Of a stretch of DNA of 64,000 nucleotides, positions 16,231 to 25,103 are shown in pieces. The position numbers and the translations under genes were made by a program. The stretch lies in the NCBI RefSeq assembly GCF_000622325.1, contig NZ_JASE01000005.1, positions 1,302,001 to 1,366,000 of the forward strand. The letters run 5' to 3'. Position 1 is the first letter of the stretch. Each line of letters starts with the position of its first letter. Source of the DNA: Sulfitobacter geojensis. Its GTDB lineage: Bacteria > Pseudomonadota > Alphaproteobacteria > Rhodobacterales > Rhodobacteraceae. The notes beneath the pieces were generated by a model. That model worked only from the letters and a program-made list of their open reading frames with translations. It searched no databases and was not told where the DNA came from.

Positions 16231-17279
16231 AGTCGCATCTTGGTTCATTCGGCGCGATCTTGGCGACCGTTATTCTGGCAGGTGCCGGCGGGTGGCTCGT
16301 TTCTCTGACGGGCATACCTTTGGGGTGGATGATCGGCTCTATGATCGTGACCGCCAGTGCATCATTGATGCAGCTGCCGATACGCAAGCCTGTGCTTTTG
16401 CTGGACGTGGTCCGTGCTGCCATCGGATTGATGCTGGGCGCGGCCTTCACGCATGAACTGTTTGCGTCGTTAGGCGCATGGTGGGTGACCCTACTTTTCC
16501 TGATACTGTTGCTCGGGGTTATGTTCGGTGTCGGTTTTTTTGCCCTTCGCCGCGTTGCGCGTTTCGCCCCGGTGACGGCCGCCCTCTGCGCCATGCCGGG
16601 TGGTATCGCAGAGATGGTCCTGCTTTCAGAGCGTGAAGGCGCAGACCAGGCACAGGTGGCCATTGTCCACGCGCTGCGCATTTCGCTGGCGATTTTGGTG
16701 ATCCCGCTGCTGATTGGCCTGATCGCCACGGTTGAGCCAGCGGCGGGGGCTTCGACCAAGTCTACCGGGCTAAGTTTGACGGACGGGTTTTGGATCGCAA
16801 TCTGTATCCTTGCGGGTCTTTTGGCGCGGGGCAGGGTGCGGATTCCAGCGCCGATTGTGATTGTACCGATGCTGGTCAGCGCAGTGCTGCACCTTAGCGG
16901 TTTGACGGCATTCGACGTTCCCCCAACGATCACCATCGTCATTCAGGTATTCATCGGGATCAATGTTGGTGGGCGGTTTGCAGGGGTTTCTGTGAAGAGT
17001 CTGATGGCAGCACTTGGTGCGGCTATTCTGGTTGTCACATTGCAAATTGGGATCGCTTTTGGCGGGGCGTTGCTGGTCGCGGGCACAGTCGGGGTGAATC
17101 CTGTCGGTCTGGTACTTGCGTATTCGCCGGGCGGGTTGGCGGAAATGTCGATCATCGCGCTTAGCATCGGAGGCGACGTTGCCTTCGTTGGGGTCCACCA
17201 CATTTTTCGGGTCATGCTTGCCTTGGTATTGGCCCCTCTTTTGCTGTCATGGATCATCAAAAAGTCTGAGGGTGGATAA
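16227..17279 (+). CDS. AbrB-family (ammonia monooxygenase-like) membrane protein
   Basis: A 350-residue membrane protein with two repeated AbrB halves and about ten hydrophobic segments. Each half has a glycine-rich GWMIGSMI/PGGIAEM or SPGGLAEMSIIAL motif. The start codon is TTG at 16227, overlapping the preceding stop. The AbrB family name comes from a regulatory phenotype. Many members sit beside TTT or TRAP transporters and probably act in transport of related acids. Here it may be a second permease or an exporter. Confidence 0.75.
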   Translation: MKSHLGSFGAILATVILAGAGGWLVSLTGIPLGWMIGSMIVTASASLMQLPIRKPVLLLDVVRAAIGLMLGAAFTHELFASLGAWWVTLLFLILLLGVMFGVGFFALRRVARFAPVTAALCAMPGGIAEMVLLSEREGADQAQVAIVHALRISLAILVIPLLIGLIATVEPAAGASTKSTGLSLTDGFWIAICILAGLLARGRVRIPAPIVIVPMLVSAVLHLSGLTAFDVPPTITIVIQVFIGINVGGRFAGVSVKSLMAALGAAILVVTLQIGIAFGGALLVAGTVGVNPVGLVLAYSPGGLAEMSIIALSIGGDVAFVGVHHIFRVMLALVLAPLLLSWIIKKSEGG

Positions 17280-19855
17280 TGAAGAATGTATCAGTCGATG
17301 CAGGGGATTCAGGCCTGCAGGTCATAGATCTGCCCGGAATTCTGGGCGAGGCGCTGGTGAATTTACCAATGGTGTTGAGGCTGTTGTGCGAGAACCACGT
17401 AAGGAAGGGTGGCGCGGTTGAGCCGATGCTGGAAGCGATGCGTAATCCGAGCAACAGGGGGTTCGAGTTTTCCTTTCTGCCCAATCGGTTATTGATGCAT
17501 GACACGACCTGCACACCGGCGCTAGCGGATATCGCGGCGATGCGCGATGCGGTCGCCGCCGCTGGTGGTAACCCCGCTATATTGAGCCCGACTTTGCCCG
17601 TTGATGTATCGGTGGATCATTCGCTTGCCGTAGATCAATATGCGAGCGCAGGCGCTTTCCAGACAAATGCCAAGAACGAGTATACCCGCAATGCCGAGCG
17701 CTATGCTTTTATGAAATGGGCGTCTGAAAGCATGGAGGGGGTGCGGGTGCATCCGCCCGGGACCGGGATCATGCACACAATCAATCTCGAACAGCTTGCC
17801 ACCGTGTTGGAGGTTGGCAAAGACGGTGTTGCGCATCCCGACATGTTATTGGGAACAGACAGCCACACGCCGATGATCAATGGCATCGGGATCATGGCAT
17901 GGGGTGTCGGCGGTCTTGAAGCCGAAAGCGTCATGTTCGGCCAGCCGGTATCGCTCGCTGTGCCGAAAACAGTCGGCGTGCGATTGATCGGGTGCCTGCC
18001 CGCCGGAAGCTTCGCAACTGACCTTGCGCTGGAAGTGACGCACAGGCTTCGTGAAATTGGGGTGACTGGCGAATTCGTCGAGTTTTTTGGCCCCGGGGTT
18101 GCGACCCTAAGTGCCGATGCGCGCGCGGTTGTCGCAAACATGGCGCCGGAATACGGCGCATCAACCGGATATTTTCCGGTGGACAAATCAACGGTCGATT
18201 ATCTTGCACGAACAGGCCGGGGTGCGGACCGTTATGCGCTCATCGAGCCCGCGTTTCGTGCCATGGGCCTTTGGTTCGATCCGGATGCCGCACCGGATTT
18301 CGACAGGGTGGTAGAGATCGATCTATCGACCATTGCGCCGATCATCGCCGGCCCACGTCGGCCCCAAGACCGATGCGCGCCCCGCGATGCCCAAGCGCGG
18401 ATAGAGAATGCAATCGGGCGACCTCTTGGACACATCGGCAGGGATGAAAGCTGCCCCCCCGACGGCGCAGTGGCGATTGCTGCGATCACCAGCTGCACCA
18501 ATACGTCTGATCCATCGCTTCTTGTTGCTGCTGGCATTCTGGCACGAAATGCACGGGAAAGAGGACTGACTTCGGCGCCATGGGTCAAAACATCCCTCGC
18601 CCCCGGTTCGCCCTCAGCGCGGGCGTTATTGCAACGGGCCGGTCTGGCCGATGATCTGTCAGCGCTTGGGTTTGATGTCGTCGGTTTTGGCTGCACCACA
18701 TGTATCGGAAACTCAGGCCCGCTGCCGGACGCAATCGAGCTTGCGCTAAATGACGGAAAGGCGGTTTCCGCTGTTCTGTCGGGCAACCGTAACTTCCCCG
18801 GCCGGGTGCACCCCAAGCTTGATCTTGGATTTCTTGCGTCTCCGCCCTTGGTCGTGGCCTATGCCGTGAAAGGCGATTTGAAAGGGGATATTGCGAGGGA
18901 TTCATTAGGGGTTGGAACGGACGGGGAGGACGTCTTTTTGGCCGACATCTGGCCTGATGCAGAGGATATAGCCGTGGCTGTGGCCAAGGCGCAAAGTGCA
19001 GATGATGTGCCCCGCGCCTTTGCCGGTGCAAGCCAAAGTGCGGCCTGGAACAAGATAGATGCGCCAAGACAGAGCCAATTTCCGTGGAACGCGGCTTCGC
19101 GCTACCTCAGGCCCCCGAAATTCGCATCAGCCGTGCAACAATCGCGTCTGGGTCATTACCAGGCAAAGCCACTGATGGTGTTGGGCGACGACATCACGAC
19201 TGACCATATCTCTCCGGCGGGGGCGATCTCTGCGGATAGCGCCGCGGGCAAGTGGTTGGTCTCTCACGGTGCCAAGCGTGATGACTTGAATGTTTACGCA
19301 GCCTACCGCGGCAATTGGGAGGTGATGCTTAGGGGATTGTTCACCAACAAACTGGTGCGCAACTATCTACAGGATGGGTTGGCCCCTGACGATACCGTCC
19401 TCGAAGATGGACGTGTTATGCGGGTGTTTGAAGCTGCGGAGGCGATGGCACAGCTCGGGCAAGATGCAGTGCTGCTCGCGGGGGAGCGGTATGGTACGGG
19501 ATCGAGTCGCGATTGGGCGGCCAAAGGGGTGGCGCTTTTGGGGGTCAGAGCCGTCATCGCACGAAGCTTTGAGCGTATCCACCGTACTAACCTGATCGGT
19601 ATGGGAATTTTACCACTACAAATTGCCGACGATTTTGTCCCGCAATCTGCTGGCGTTTCAGCGTTGGACAACATGGAAATCGATGCGCCGATTGCGAGAA
19701 TAGGCGTCCAGCAAAAGGTGACTGTTCGACGTCATAAACCAAATGGATCAGTGCAGAGTATTTTGTGTCGCGCCGCCGTGGAAACTCGACATGAAGTCGA
19801 ACTCCTCCGAGTGGGTGGTGTGTTGTCTGGTATCCTGACATCTTGCTTGCGGTAA
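17279..19855 (+). CDS. Aconitase-family hydratase with an altered substrate signature
   Basis: An 858-residue AcnA-type protein. The three iron-sulfur cysteines are present: C406 in TSCTNTSDPS, and C472 and C475 in GCTTCIGNSGPL. The C-terminal swivel domain has RYGTGSSRDWAAKG and RSFERIHRTNL. The usual LQDFTGVPAVVDLAAMR segment reads LMHDTTCTPALADIAAMR (about residues 72-89), with His replacing a substrate-binding Gln. ATCGFFPVD reads ASTGYFPVD. It shares one base with the preceding stop. The context indicates a pathway-specific aconitase acting on a citrate-like acid, not the housekeeping enzyme. Confidence 0.87.
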   Translation: MKNVSVDAGDSGLQVIDLPGILGEALVNLPMVLRLLCENHVRKGGAVEPMLEAMRNPSNRGFEFSFLPNRLLMHDTTCTPALADIAAMRDAVAAAGGNPAILSPTLPVDVSVDHSLAVDQYASAGAFQTNAKNEYTRNAERYAFMKWASESMEGVRVHPPGTGIMHTINLEQLATVLEVGKDGVAHPDMLLGTDSHTPMINGIGIMAWGVGGLEAESVMFGQPVSLAVPKTVGVRLIGCLPAGSFATDLALEVTHRLREIGVTGEFVEFFGPGVATLSADARAVVANMAPEYGASTGYFPVDKSTVDYLARTGRGADRYALIEPAFRAMGLWFDPDAAPDFDRVVEIDLSTIAPIIAGPRRPQDRCAPRDAQARIENAIGRPLGHIGRDESCPPDGAVAIAAITSCTNTSDPSLLVAAGILARNARERGLTSAPWVKTSLAPGSPSARALLQRAGLADDLSALGFDVVGFGCTTCIGNSGPLPDAIELALNDGKAVSAVLSGNRNFPGRVHPKLDLGFLASPPLVVAYAVKGDLKGDIARDSLGVGTDGEDVFLADIWPDAEDIAVAVAKAQSADDVPRAFAGASQSAAWNKIDAPRQSQFPWNAASRYLRPPKFASAVQQSRLGHYQAKPLMVLGDDITTDHISPAGAISADSAAGKWLVSHGAKRDDLNVYAAYRGNWEVMLRGLFTNKLVRNYLQDGLAPDDTVLEDGRVMRVFEAAEAMAQLGQDAVLLAGERYGTGSSRDWAAKGVALLGVRAVIARSFERIHRTNLIGMGILPLQIADDFVPQSAGVSALDNMEIDAPIARIGVQQKVTVRRHKPNGSVQSILCRAAVETRHEVELLRVGGVLSGILTSCLR

Positions 19856-20626
19856 CATGATATCCATCGTTCATTAGTTAATAACGCAGCCAATTTGTCC
19901 TGAGAACCTGCTGCGGCGGCCAAAGTTCGTCAATTGCTTTACCTAATTTATTGAATGACCATGATATTGAAGTCACTTTGCGGCAGCGCAAGGTTGCGGC
20001 AATGTCGGCTCTGGGTCGTTAGCTACGTAGCCCTTTCGTCGCCACTTAACCTTACAACGAGCATTGTTTGCGAGTCACCGCCTCGTCAGTTGAATGATGA
20101 AACCCGCTACTGAGGTTGTTGTGACTTTTGGAGCAGCTGTTGCAGACCCTACCGACCAGTATTCTTCTGACCAGTACACGTGCCCCAAGATAAAACTCAG
20201 CCTCGTCACATTTTCTTCTTCGTGCTTTTGGAAACTGGCCAATGTTCTCGTTGAAGCCGGAATGCGGCTGGTGTGAAGGTGGCAAAATCGGAAAACCTCA
20301 CAATTTTGCAAATGCAGATGAGTTTCTGAGATTTGCTGCGGTGTGTATGTAAGTAATTGATTTTATTTCTCTATTGATCGCTGTGGCGGGCAATTTCAGC
20401 ATTTTCCTACCTGCGAGCCGCAAAAAATTCTATGCCGCCGGGTATGGCGCGTTTCCGCAGTGAGAACATCGAACGCACATTCCGAATACGAGCCGGTTAC
20501 AGGCCTCTGAAACGGCCTCCGGTCAACAGCAACTTTTTCTTTTCGGAGAACCTCAGAATGACACGTGAAAACCACGCTGCGCGCAACAGCCCATTGATCT
20601 CACCCCAGTTTTCAGGAGCACAAGCC
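19856..20626. other. Region without a recognisable intact gene
   Basis: About 770 bp of AT-richer sequence after the aconitase gene. Several short frames exist on both strands, but none has a plausible start and family resemblance. The right part (20432-20626) is open in frame with the TniB-like fragment and may be the 3' debris of an upstream transposition gene. The transcript end of the catabolic operon should lie here, but I see no clear terminator hairpin. Confidence 0.45.
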
Positions 20627-20941
20627 ATGGAAGATACGACAACCCCCGCTGCGCAGATCCAGAAACTGCGCAAAATCCATATCCCCACAGAACGCGACCA
20701 TCAGCTCAAGCAGCACATCTACCGCCTGTTCGAAGTCGATAGTGAGGGACAGCAAACAGCACAGCCTTGTCGCTACACTGCAGGTCAGAAACCGGCGGGG
20801 TCATTTTGATTGAGGAACCCGGGGGAGGCAAAACAACCGCCGTACGTACAATTCTCCAGGAAGCTCAGTTCCTTGCGCGCAATCCCGAGACGGGCGCGCC
20901 GAGATACCTCGAAACCGCAGACTGTCCGTCGTCATATAAAA
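20627..20941 (+). pseudogene. TniB-like transposon ATPase remnant (copy 1)
   Basis: The frame at 20627 reads MEDTTTPAAQIQKLRKIHIP and resembles the start of TniB-type AAA ATPases of Tn5053/Tn552-like transposons. After a frameshift near 20770 the sequence continues ILIEEPGGGKTTAVRTIL (Walker A), then ARNPETGAPRYLE. It is cut at about 20941 by the IS3-like element. The C-terminal two thirds of the ATPase are missing. A diverged second copy of the 5' end is at 24046. Confidence 0.6.
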
Positions 20942-20995
20942 TGGGACATCAGAGCGGTTTGAACACTAGAGGCTCTGGCTCGTATGTGTGATTGA

Positions 20996-22018
20996 TTATG
21001 CGGCTTGTTTTAGATGTTGCAAGCGGCGTTGGCGGATTGTCTGTTTCTTAATCTTTTCCCTTTCTCTGAGAATGGCCTTGTCGCGGCCGAAGTAGACGTC
21101 GGCTGGTGTGACGTTGTTCAGGCTCTCGTGGTAACGTTGGTTGTTATAATATTCGACGAAGGCACCGATCTGGCGCTCAAGATCGCCGGGCAAGTAGTAG
21201 TTTTCGAGCAGAACCCGGTTCTTCATGGTCTGGTGCCAGCGTTCGATCTTGCCTTGGGTCTGCGGATGGAATGGTGCGCCCCGAACATGCGTCATTTTTT
21301 GATCCTCCAACCACTTGGCCAGATCGCCGGAGATGTAGCATGAACCGTTGTCGCTGAGCAGGCGTGGCTTGTGACGCACAACCGCCTGGTCGCAACCAGA
21401 CGCCGTCAGCGCCAGTTCGATCGTGTCTGTCATGTCCTCGGCACGCATGTTGGTGCAAAGCTTCCACGCAATGATGTAGCGGCTGTAATCATCGAGGATC
21501 GTGCTCAGATAATACCAACCCCAGCCAATGATCTTGAAGTAGGTGAAGTCTGTTTGCCACATCTCGTTGATGGTCGTGGTTTTGTCTTTGAACTCCTCGG
21601 CCGCTTTAATGACCACATAGTCAGGTGCTGTTATCAGGTCCGCTGCTTTGAGAATGCCCCTCTCGGGGTCATGCTGCGCATAACCCTGTCGGGCAGTGGA
21701 TAAGCTGATGATTCAGAAACAAAATACCGTTTCTCATCAGTGTATTTGACGGCCAGTTCCCGCGTGGTCAGCGCTTCATGTTCCAGCGCGAACTCGATCA
21801 GGTCATCACGACGGGCATCAGGGATGCGGTTCCAGACCGATCCTGGACGTGGGGATCGGTCTGCCAGTCCATCCAGGCCGCCGTCAATATAGAGATCATA
21901 CCATCGATAGAATCGTCGTGCGCGGGATGCCCAGCATGTCGAGGGTTTGTTTCACCGGCAAGTGTGATCCCTCAACGGTGCGGATGATCTCCAGTTTCTC
22001 GGACGCAGGGTATCTCAT
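20996..22018 (-). pseudogene. IS3-family transposase orfB, frameshifted
   Basis: The start ATG at 22018 overlaps the orfA stop (ATGA). The N-terminus reads MRYPASEKLEIIRTVEG. One extra base near 21913 shifts the frame before FYRWYDLYIDGGLDGL. An apparent 41-bp insertion at about 21658-21698 shifts it again after YFVSESSAY. From 21616 the integrase core is intact, with MWQTDFTY, LDDYSRYIIAW, LLSDNGSCY and GKIERWHQT supplying the DDE residues. The 1 plus 41 bases restore the original frame, but stops intervene. Both lesions are inferred against the remembered family consensus. Confidence 0.75.
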
Positions 22019-22389
22019 TCCTCGAACTCCCCAGCCCCTGTCATGCTTTTTTTGAGCAGACGGTTCTCAAGGGTGAGATCGGCAACGCATTCCTTTAATG
22101 CTAGCGACTCCGAGCGCAGCTCCTTCACTTCGGGCGACGTAGCCTGTCGTGCCGTATCACCAGATAACCGGCGCTTGCCAGCTTCCAGAAATTCCTTCGA
22201 CCAGCTGTAATATAGGCTCTCAGCGATACCTTCCCGGCGACACAGCACCGAGATGCTTTCCTCGCCACGCAGGCCCGCCAAGACGATGCGGATTTTCACT
22301 TCAGCTGAATAGGTTTGCCGCGTCTTGCGGCGGATGTTCTTAACCACCTTGTCGGCGGCGTCTTTCGATGTCTGGGGCTTCTTCGTCAT
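22015..22389 (-). CDS. IS3-family transposase OrfA
   Basis: A 124-residue intact OrfA. The helix-turn-helix spans about residues 27-65 (YSAEVKIRIVLAGLRGEES, VLCRREGIAESLYYSWSKEF). A C-terminal leucine-zipper-like helix follows (VKELRSESLALKECVADLTL). The stop overlaps the start of orfB by ATGA, typical of the coupling or frameshifting arrangement of the family. Confidence 0.88.
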   Translation of the reverse strand: MTKKPQTSKDAADKVVKNIRRKTRQTYSAEVKIRIVLAGLRGEESISVLCRREGIAESLYYSWSKEFLEAGKRRLSGDTARQATSPEVKELRSESLALKECVADLTLENRLLKKSMTGAGEFEE

Positions 22390-22499
22390 CTTGATCTCCT
22401 AATCGATAAGATGAACCAGAAATCCTCCGTTATTCAAATCCTCAAATCTGTCCCACGGGTGCTGACGTCAGACAAAAGGAGGCATCAAAGGAGCACGAG

Positions 22500-22991
22500 A
22501 TGAACCGCAGAATACTACTGAAAACCTCGCTGGGCGCATCGCTCGCGATCATTCTTGGACAACACGCAGGAGCACAGACAATGGACGAACAGACACAAGC
22601 CAGCTTTGATACCGTCATGGCCTTTATGGGCGCTATGGGATCGGGTGACATGGAGACCATGGGTAAGCTGATGGCCGATGATATGGTCTGGCACAACGAA
22701 GGCGACGCCTCCCTGCCATGGATCGGCGGCGCGGAAGGCAAAGAAAACATCTTCGCGTTTCTCGGCGTGTTCTCCGAGAACCTGCAAACAACGCTTTGGG
22801 AAAACACGGATGCCTTCGCCTCGGGTGACACGGTGGCCGTCTTTGGCAAGATGAACGGCGTCACGCCTCATTCAGGCAAAGAGATCGGTGAATTCAACTT
22901 TGCCCTGCGCTCCAAGGTCCGCGATGGTCAGGTCGTGCTGTGGCATTGGTTCGAGGACAGCTTTGCGGTGAGCCGCGCCTATCACGGCTAA
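22500..22991 (+). CDS. Exported NTF2/SnoaL-like protein
   Basis: A 163-residue protein with an N-terminal export signal (MNRRILLKTSLGASLAIILG, cleavage near AGA before QTM). It contains a twin arginine and could be a Tat substrate, though the motif is not canonical. The rest is one SnoaL-like domain: helix ASFDTVMAFMGAMGSGDMETM, then LMADDMVWHNEGD, ending VLWHWFEDSF. AAAGGAGCACGAG precedes the ATG. It lies just right of the IS end and 63 bp before the NmrA-like gene, with which it is probably co-transcribed. Confidence 0.78.
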   Translation: MNRRILLKTSLGASLAIILGQHAGAQTMDEQTQASFDTVMAFMGAMGSGDMETMGKLMADDMVWHNEGDASLPWIGGAEGKENIFAFLGVFSENLQTTLWENTDAFASGDTVAVFGKMNGVTPHSGKEIGEFNFALRSKVRDGQVVLWHWFEDSFAVSRAYHG

Positions 22992-23054
22992 ACGAAAACC
23001 CTGTGGCAGAGCCGCCCGAGGCTCTGTCTTCATTCCGAGTAGTGAGGACTTATC

Positions 23055-23903
23055 ATGACGACATATGCTGTAACCGCCGTATCCGGCCAGCTTGGCCGCG
23101 AGATCGCCCGCATGCTTATCGACCTGGCGGGCGATGTACCCGTGATCGGGCTTGCCCGCACGCCCGGGAATGTCACCGATCTGGCGATCAAAGTGCGCCC
23201 GGGCGATTATGACGAGCCCGCACAGTTGGAAACCTCGCTCAAGGGTGTCGATGCGCTGGTGATCGTCTCCGGCATGGCCCCGCCCGAAGACCGCATCCAG
23301 CAGCACCGCAACGTGATCAACGCTGCCCGCGTGGCGGGCGTGCAAAAGCTGGTCTACACCAGCATCGTCGGCCCCGAAGAGGGCACGCGGTTTTCGCCGG
23401 TGGTTCAAAGTAACCGCCAGACCGAAGAGGATATCAAGGCCAGCGGTCTGGAGTGGGCCATCGGGCGCAACGGGATCTATATCGAGCCGGACGTTGAGTA
23501 TATCGAGAGCTACAACGCGCGCGGCGAGATCGCCAACAGTGCGGGGAGCGGCAAATGCGGATACACCACGCGCTCGGAACTGGCCCATGCCTATGCCGCG
23601 CTGCTGACAAAGGATGACCTGAACGGCGGCACATTCGACCTTAACGGTACGCCGATCACGCAGGAAACGCTGGTAAGCTATCTGAACAGCGCCTTCGGCA
23701 CCAACCTCAGCTACCGCGAGATGACGGCCGAGGATTTCGTCGCCGATCGCAGCGCTGAATTGGGCGACTTTATCGGCCCGATCATCGGCGGCATCTACGA
23801 AGGCATCCATAAAGGCGTCTACGACCGCTCCGGCGATTATGCCGCTGTCACCGGGCGTCCACATCAATCGTGGGACAACTATTTTACCTCGCTGACAGCC
23901 TGA
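23055..23903 (+). CDS. NmrA-like NAD(P)-binding oxidoreductase (QOR2-type)
   Basis: A 282-residue atypical SDR. The cofactor motif is TAVSGQLGREIAR at about residues 7-19, then ALVIVSGMAP and NAARVAGVQKLVYTSIVG. It lacks the classical YxxxK pair, as in NmrA and quinone oxidoreductase 2 proteins, which reduce quinones or sense NADP(H). The start follows GTGAGGAC. It lies between the two TniB-like remnants and may have been carried by that transposon or simply bracketed by the debris. Confidence 0.82.
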   Translation: MTTYAVTAVSGQLGREIARMLIDLAGDVPVIGLARTPGNVTDLAIKVRPGDYDEPAQLETSLKGVDALVIVSGMAPPEDRIQQHRNVINAARVAGVQKLVYTSIVGPEEGTRFSPVVQSNRQTEEDIKASGLEWAIGRNGIYIEPDVEYIESYNARGEIANSAGSGKCGYTTRSELAHAYAALLTKDDLNGGTFDLNGTPITQETLVSYLNSAFGTNLSYREMTAEDFVADRSAELGDFIGPIIGGIYEGIHKGVYDRSGDYAAVTGRPHQSWDNYFTSLTA

Positions 23904-24045
23904 ACGCGAAGGAAACTGCGCACAGACCCGTTCAACGACGAAACCCTGATCAAGCGCGCACAGCCGCGCCCCACGAAAGGCAACTGACATGCTTTCACGT
24001 CTCTCTCCTTACTGGCTTTGGGCTCTGCTGGCGCAAGGCAAGGTC

Positions 24046-24126
24046 ATGGACGATACATCCAACCCCGCTGCGTTGATCCAGAAATTGCGTGAAATCCATA
24101 TTCCGACCCAACGCGACCATCAATAG
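24046..24126 (+). pseudogene. TniB-like remnant (copy 2)
   Basis: Twenty-six codons (MDDTSNPAALIQKLREIHIP onwards to DHQ, then stop) match the start of the fragment at 20627 in 20 of 26 residues and 63 of 78 bases. Homology stops at the TAG. The divergence shows these are not a recent duplication but remnants of related transposons, or an old duplication. Confidence 0.6.
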
Positions 24127-24464
24127 TTGGCCAGCGGACCCGAGCCGATGGCCATTTGACCGCCAAGTCGCGTCCATCTCAAATTCTGAGGGTTCCTTGC
24201 AGCTGAATTGAGTGAAACAAGCGAAGTTTCAGCAAAGTATCCCGCGCACGCCGAGCCAGGTGCGGGGAAGACAGGGTTACTCGATAGCGTGGCTGACACG
24301 CTTGGCGGTGCGCGCGTCCGGGCCAGCGTTGTCTGGCCATCAGAGCGTGACACGATCCTGGTCGTCAACGCTTTCAATGAAGTGGCTCGGCTTGTGAAAG
24401 TGCTAGAAGTTTGTGAATATGCAGGGACGATTGCGTCTTAGAGGGTGTTACGGGAGGTTGGAGT
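24127..24464. other. Region without an intact gene
   Basis: This holds a short open frame (24208-24441, plus) with a P-loop-like EPGAGKTG that could be a further scrambled ATPase fragment, but I cannot align it with confidence. The right end carries GGGAGG, which serves the TetR gene. Confidence 0.4.
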
Positions 24465-25103
24465 GTGAGCGCACTTTCTTTTGGACCATTGCGTAGCCGT
24501 GATACACCGCAGCAAGAACGCGCCATACGCCGGGTTCATGATATTCTGCGGGCAACGGCCGACTATCTGGCGACGGACAAGCTGCAAGATTTGTCGACGA
24601 CAGTTATTGCGAAACGTGCCGGCATTCCTGTCAGTTCGATCTATCGGTACTTTCCCAGCCTCGACGACCTTTTGCGGGAACTCTATCTGCAATCGGCAAC
24701 AGAACTGCGCGAGGCGCTTTTTACAATCTTTGCGGACGAACAGACCTATCCGGGGTGGCGCGACAGGCTTGGTGCCGTTTTGACCACGCAACGCAAATAT
24801 ATTGCGCGGCATCCTTATTATCGCCCCCTGCTGATGCGCTTCATGGCCAATCGGGAGACGATCGCTGTCGAAGATGACGACCACGATGAGCTGGTGGTAT
24901 TCTTGCAGGCCCGCTGGGCGCAAGGAGGGGACGGGTTTCACGGTGGCGATCCAGCCGTTGTCGCAAATACGACCGTACAAGTTGCGCTTGCCATGGAAGA
25001 TCTGATCGCGGCCCAGCCGGACCGCGATACATCGCGGCCCTATTCAGCCGAACTTTTCACCATGCTTGAGGGATATCTCGCGCACTACCTGACCGACGAT
25101 TAG
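24465..25103 (+). CDS. TetR/AcrR-family transcriptional regulator
   Basis: A 212-residue TetR protein starting at GTG 24465, with GGGAGG seven bases upstream. The helix-turn-helix is LSTTVIAKRAGIPVSSIYRYFPSLDDLL at about residues 43-70. It converges on and overlaps by 4 bases the flavin dehydrogenase gene, so it may regulate that gene and the adjacent BASS transporter. Confidence 0.85.
   Translation: MSALSFGPLRSRDTPQQERAIRRVHDILRATADYLATDKLQDLSTTVIAKRAGIPVSSIYRYFPSLDDLLRELYLQSATELREALFTIFADEQTYPGWRDRLGAVLTTQRKYIARHPYYRPLLMRFMANRETIAVEDDDHDELVVFLQARWAQGGDGFHGGDPAVVANTTVQVALAMEDLIAAQPDRDTSRPYSAELFTMLEGYLAHYLTDD

Larger units (their letters stand above)
20942..22455 (-). mobile_element. IS3-family insertion sequence, decayed
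   Basis: About 1514 bp with orfA and orfB arranged as in IS3-family elements. The proposed ends start TGGGACA at 20942 and, inverted, TGTCCCA at 22449-22455. Both ends also share TTTGAA about 10 bases further in. The TG...CA termini fit IS3 elements. The flanks (AAAA and CGGG) show no target duplication, which suggests old insertion followed by rearrangement. orfB is broken, so the element cannot move by itself. Confidence 0.65.

Noticed and set aside
20094-20276. Short frames in the gap after the aconitase gene on both strands
   Set aside because: No ribosome sites and no similarity I recognise; the composition looks non-coding.
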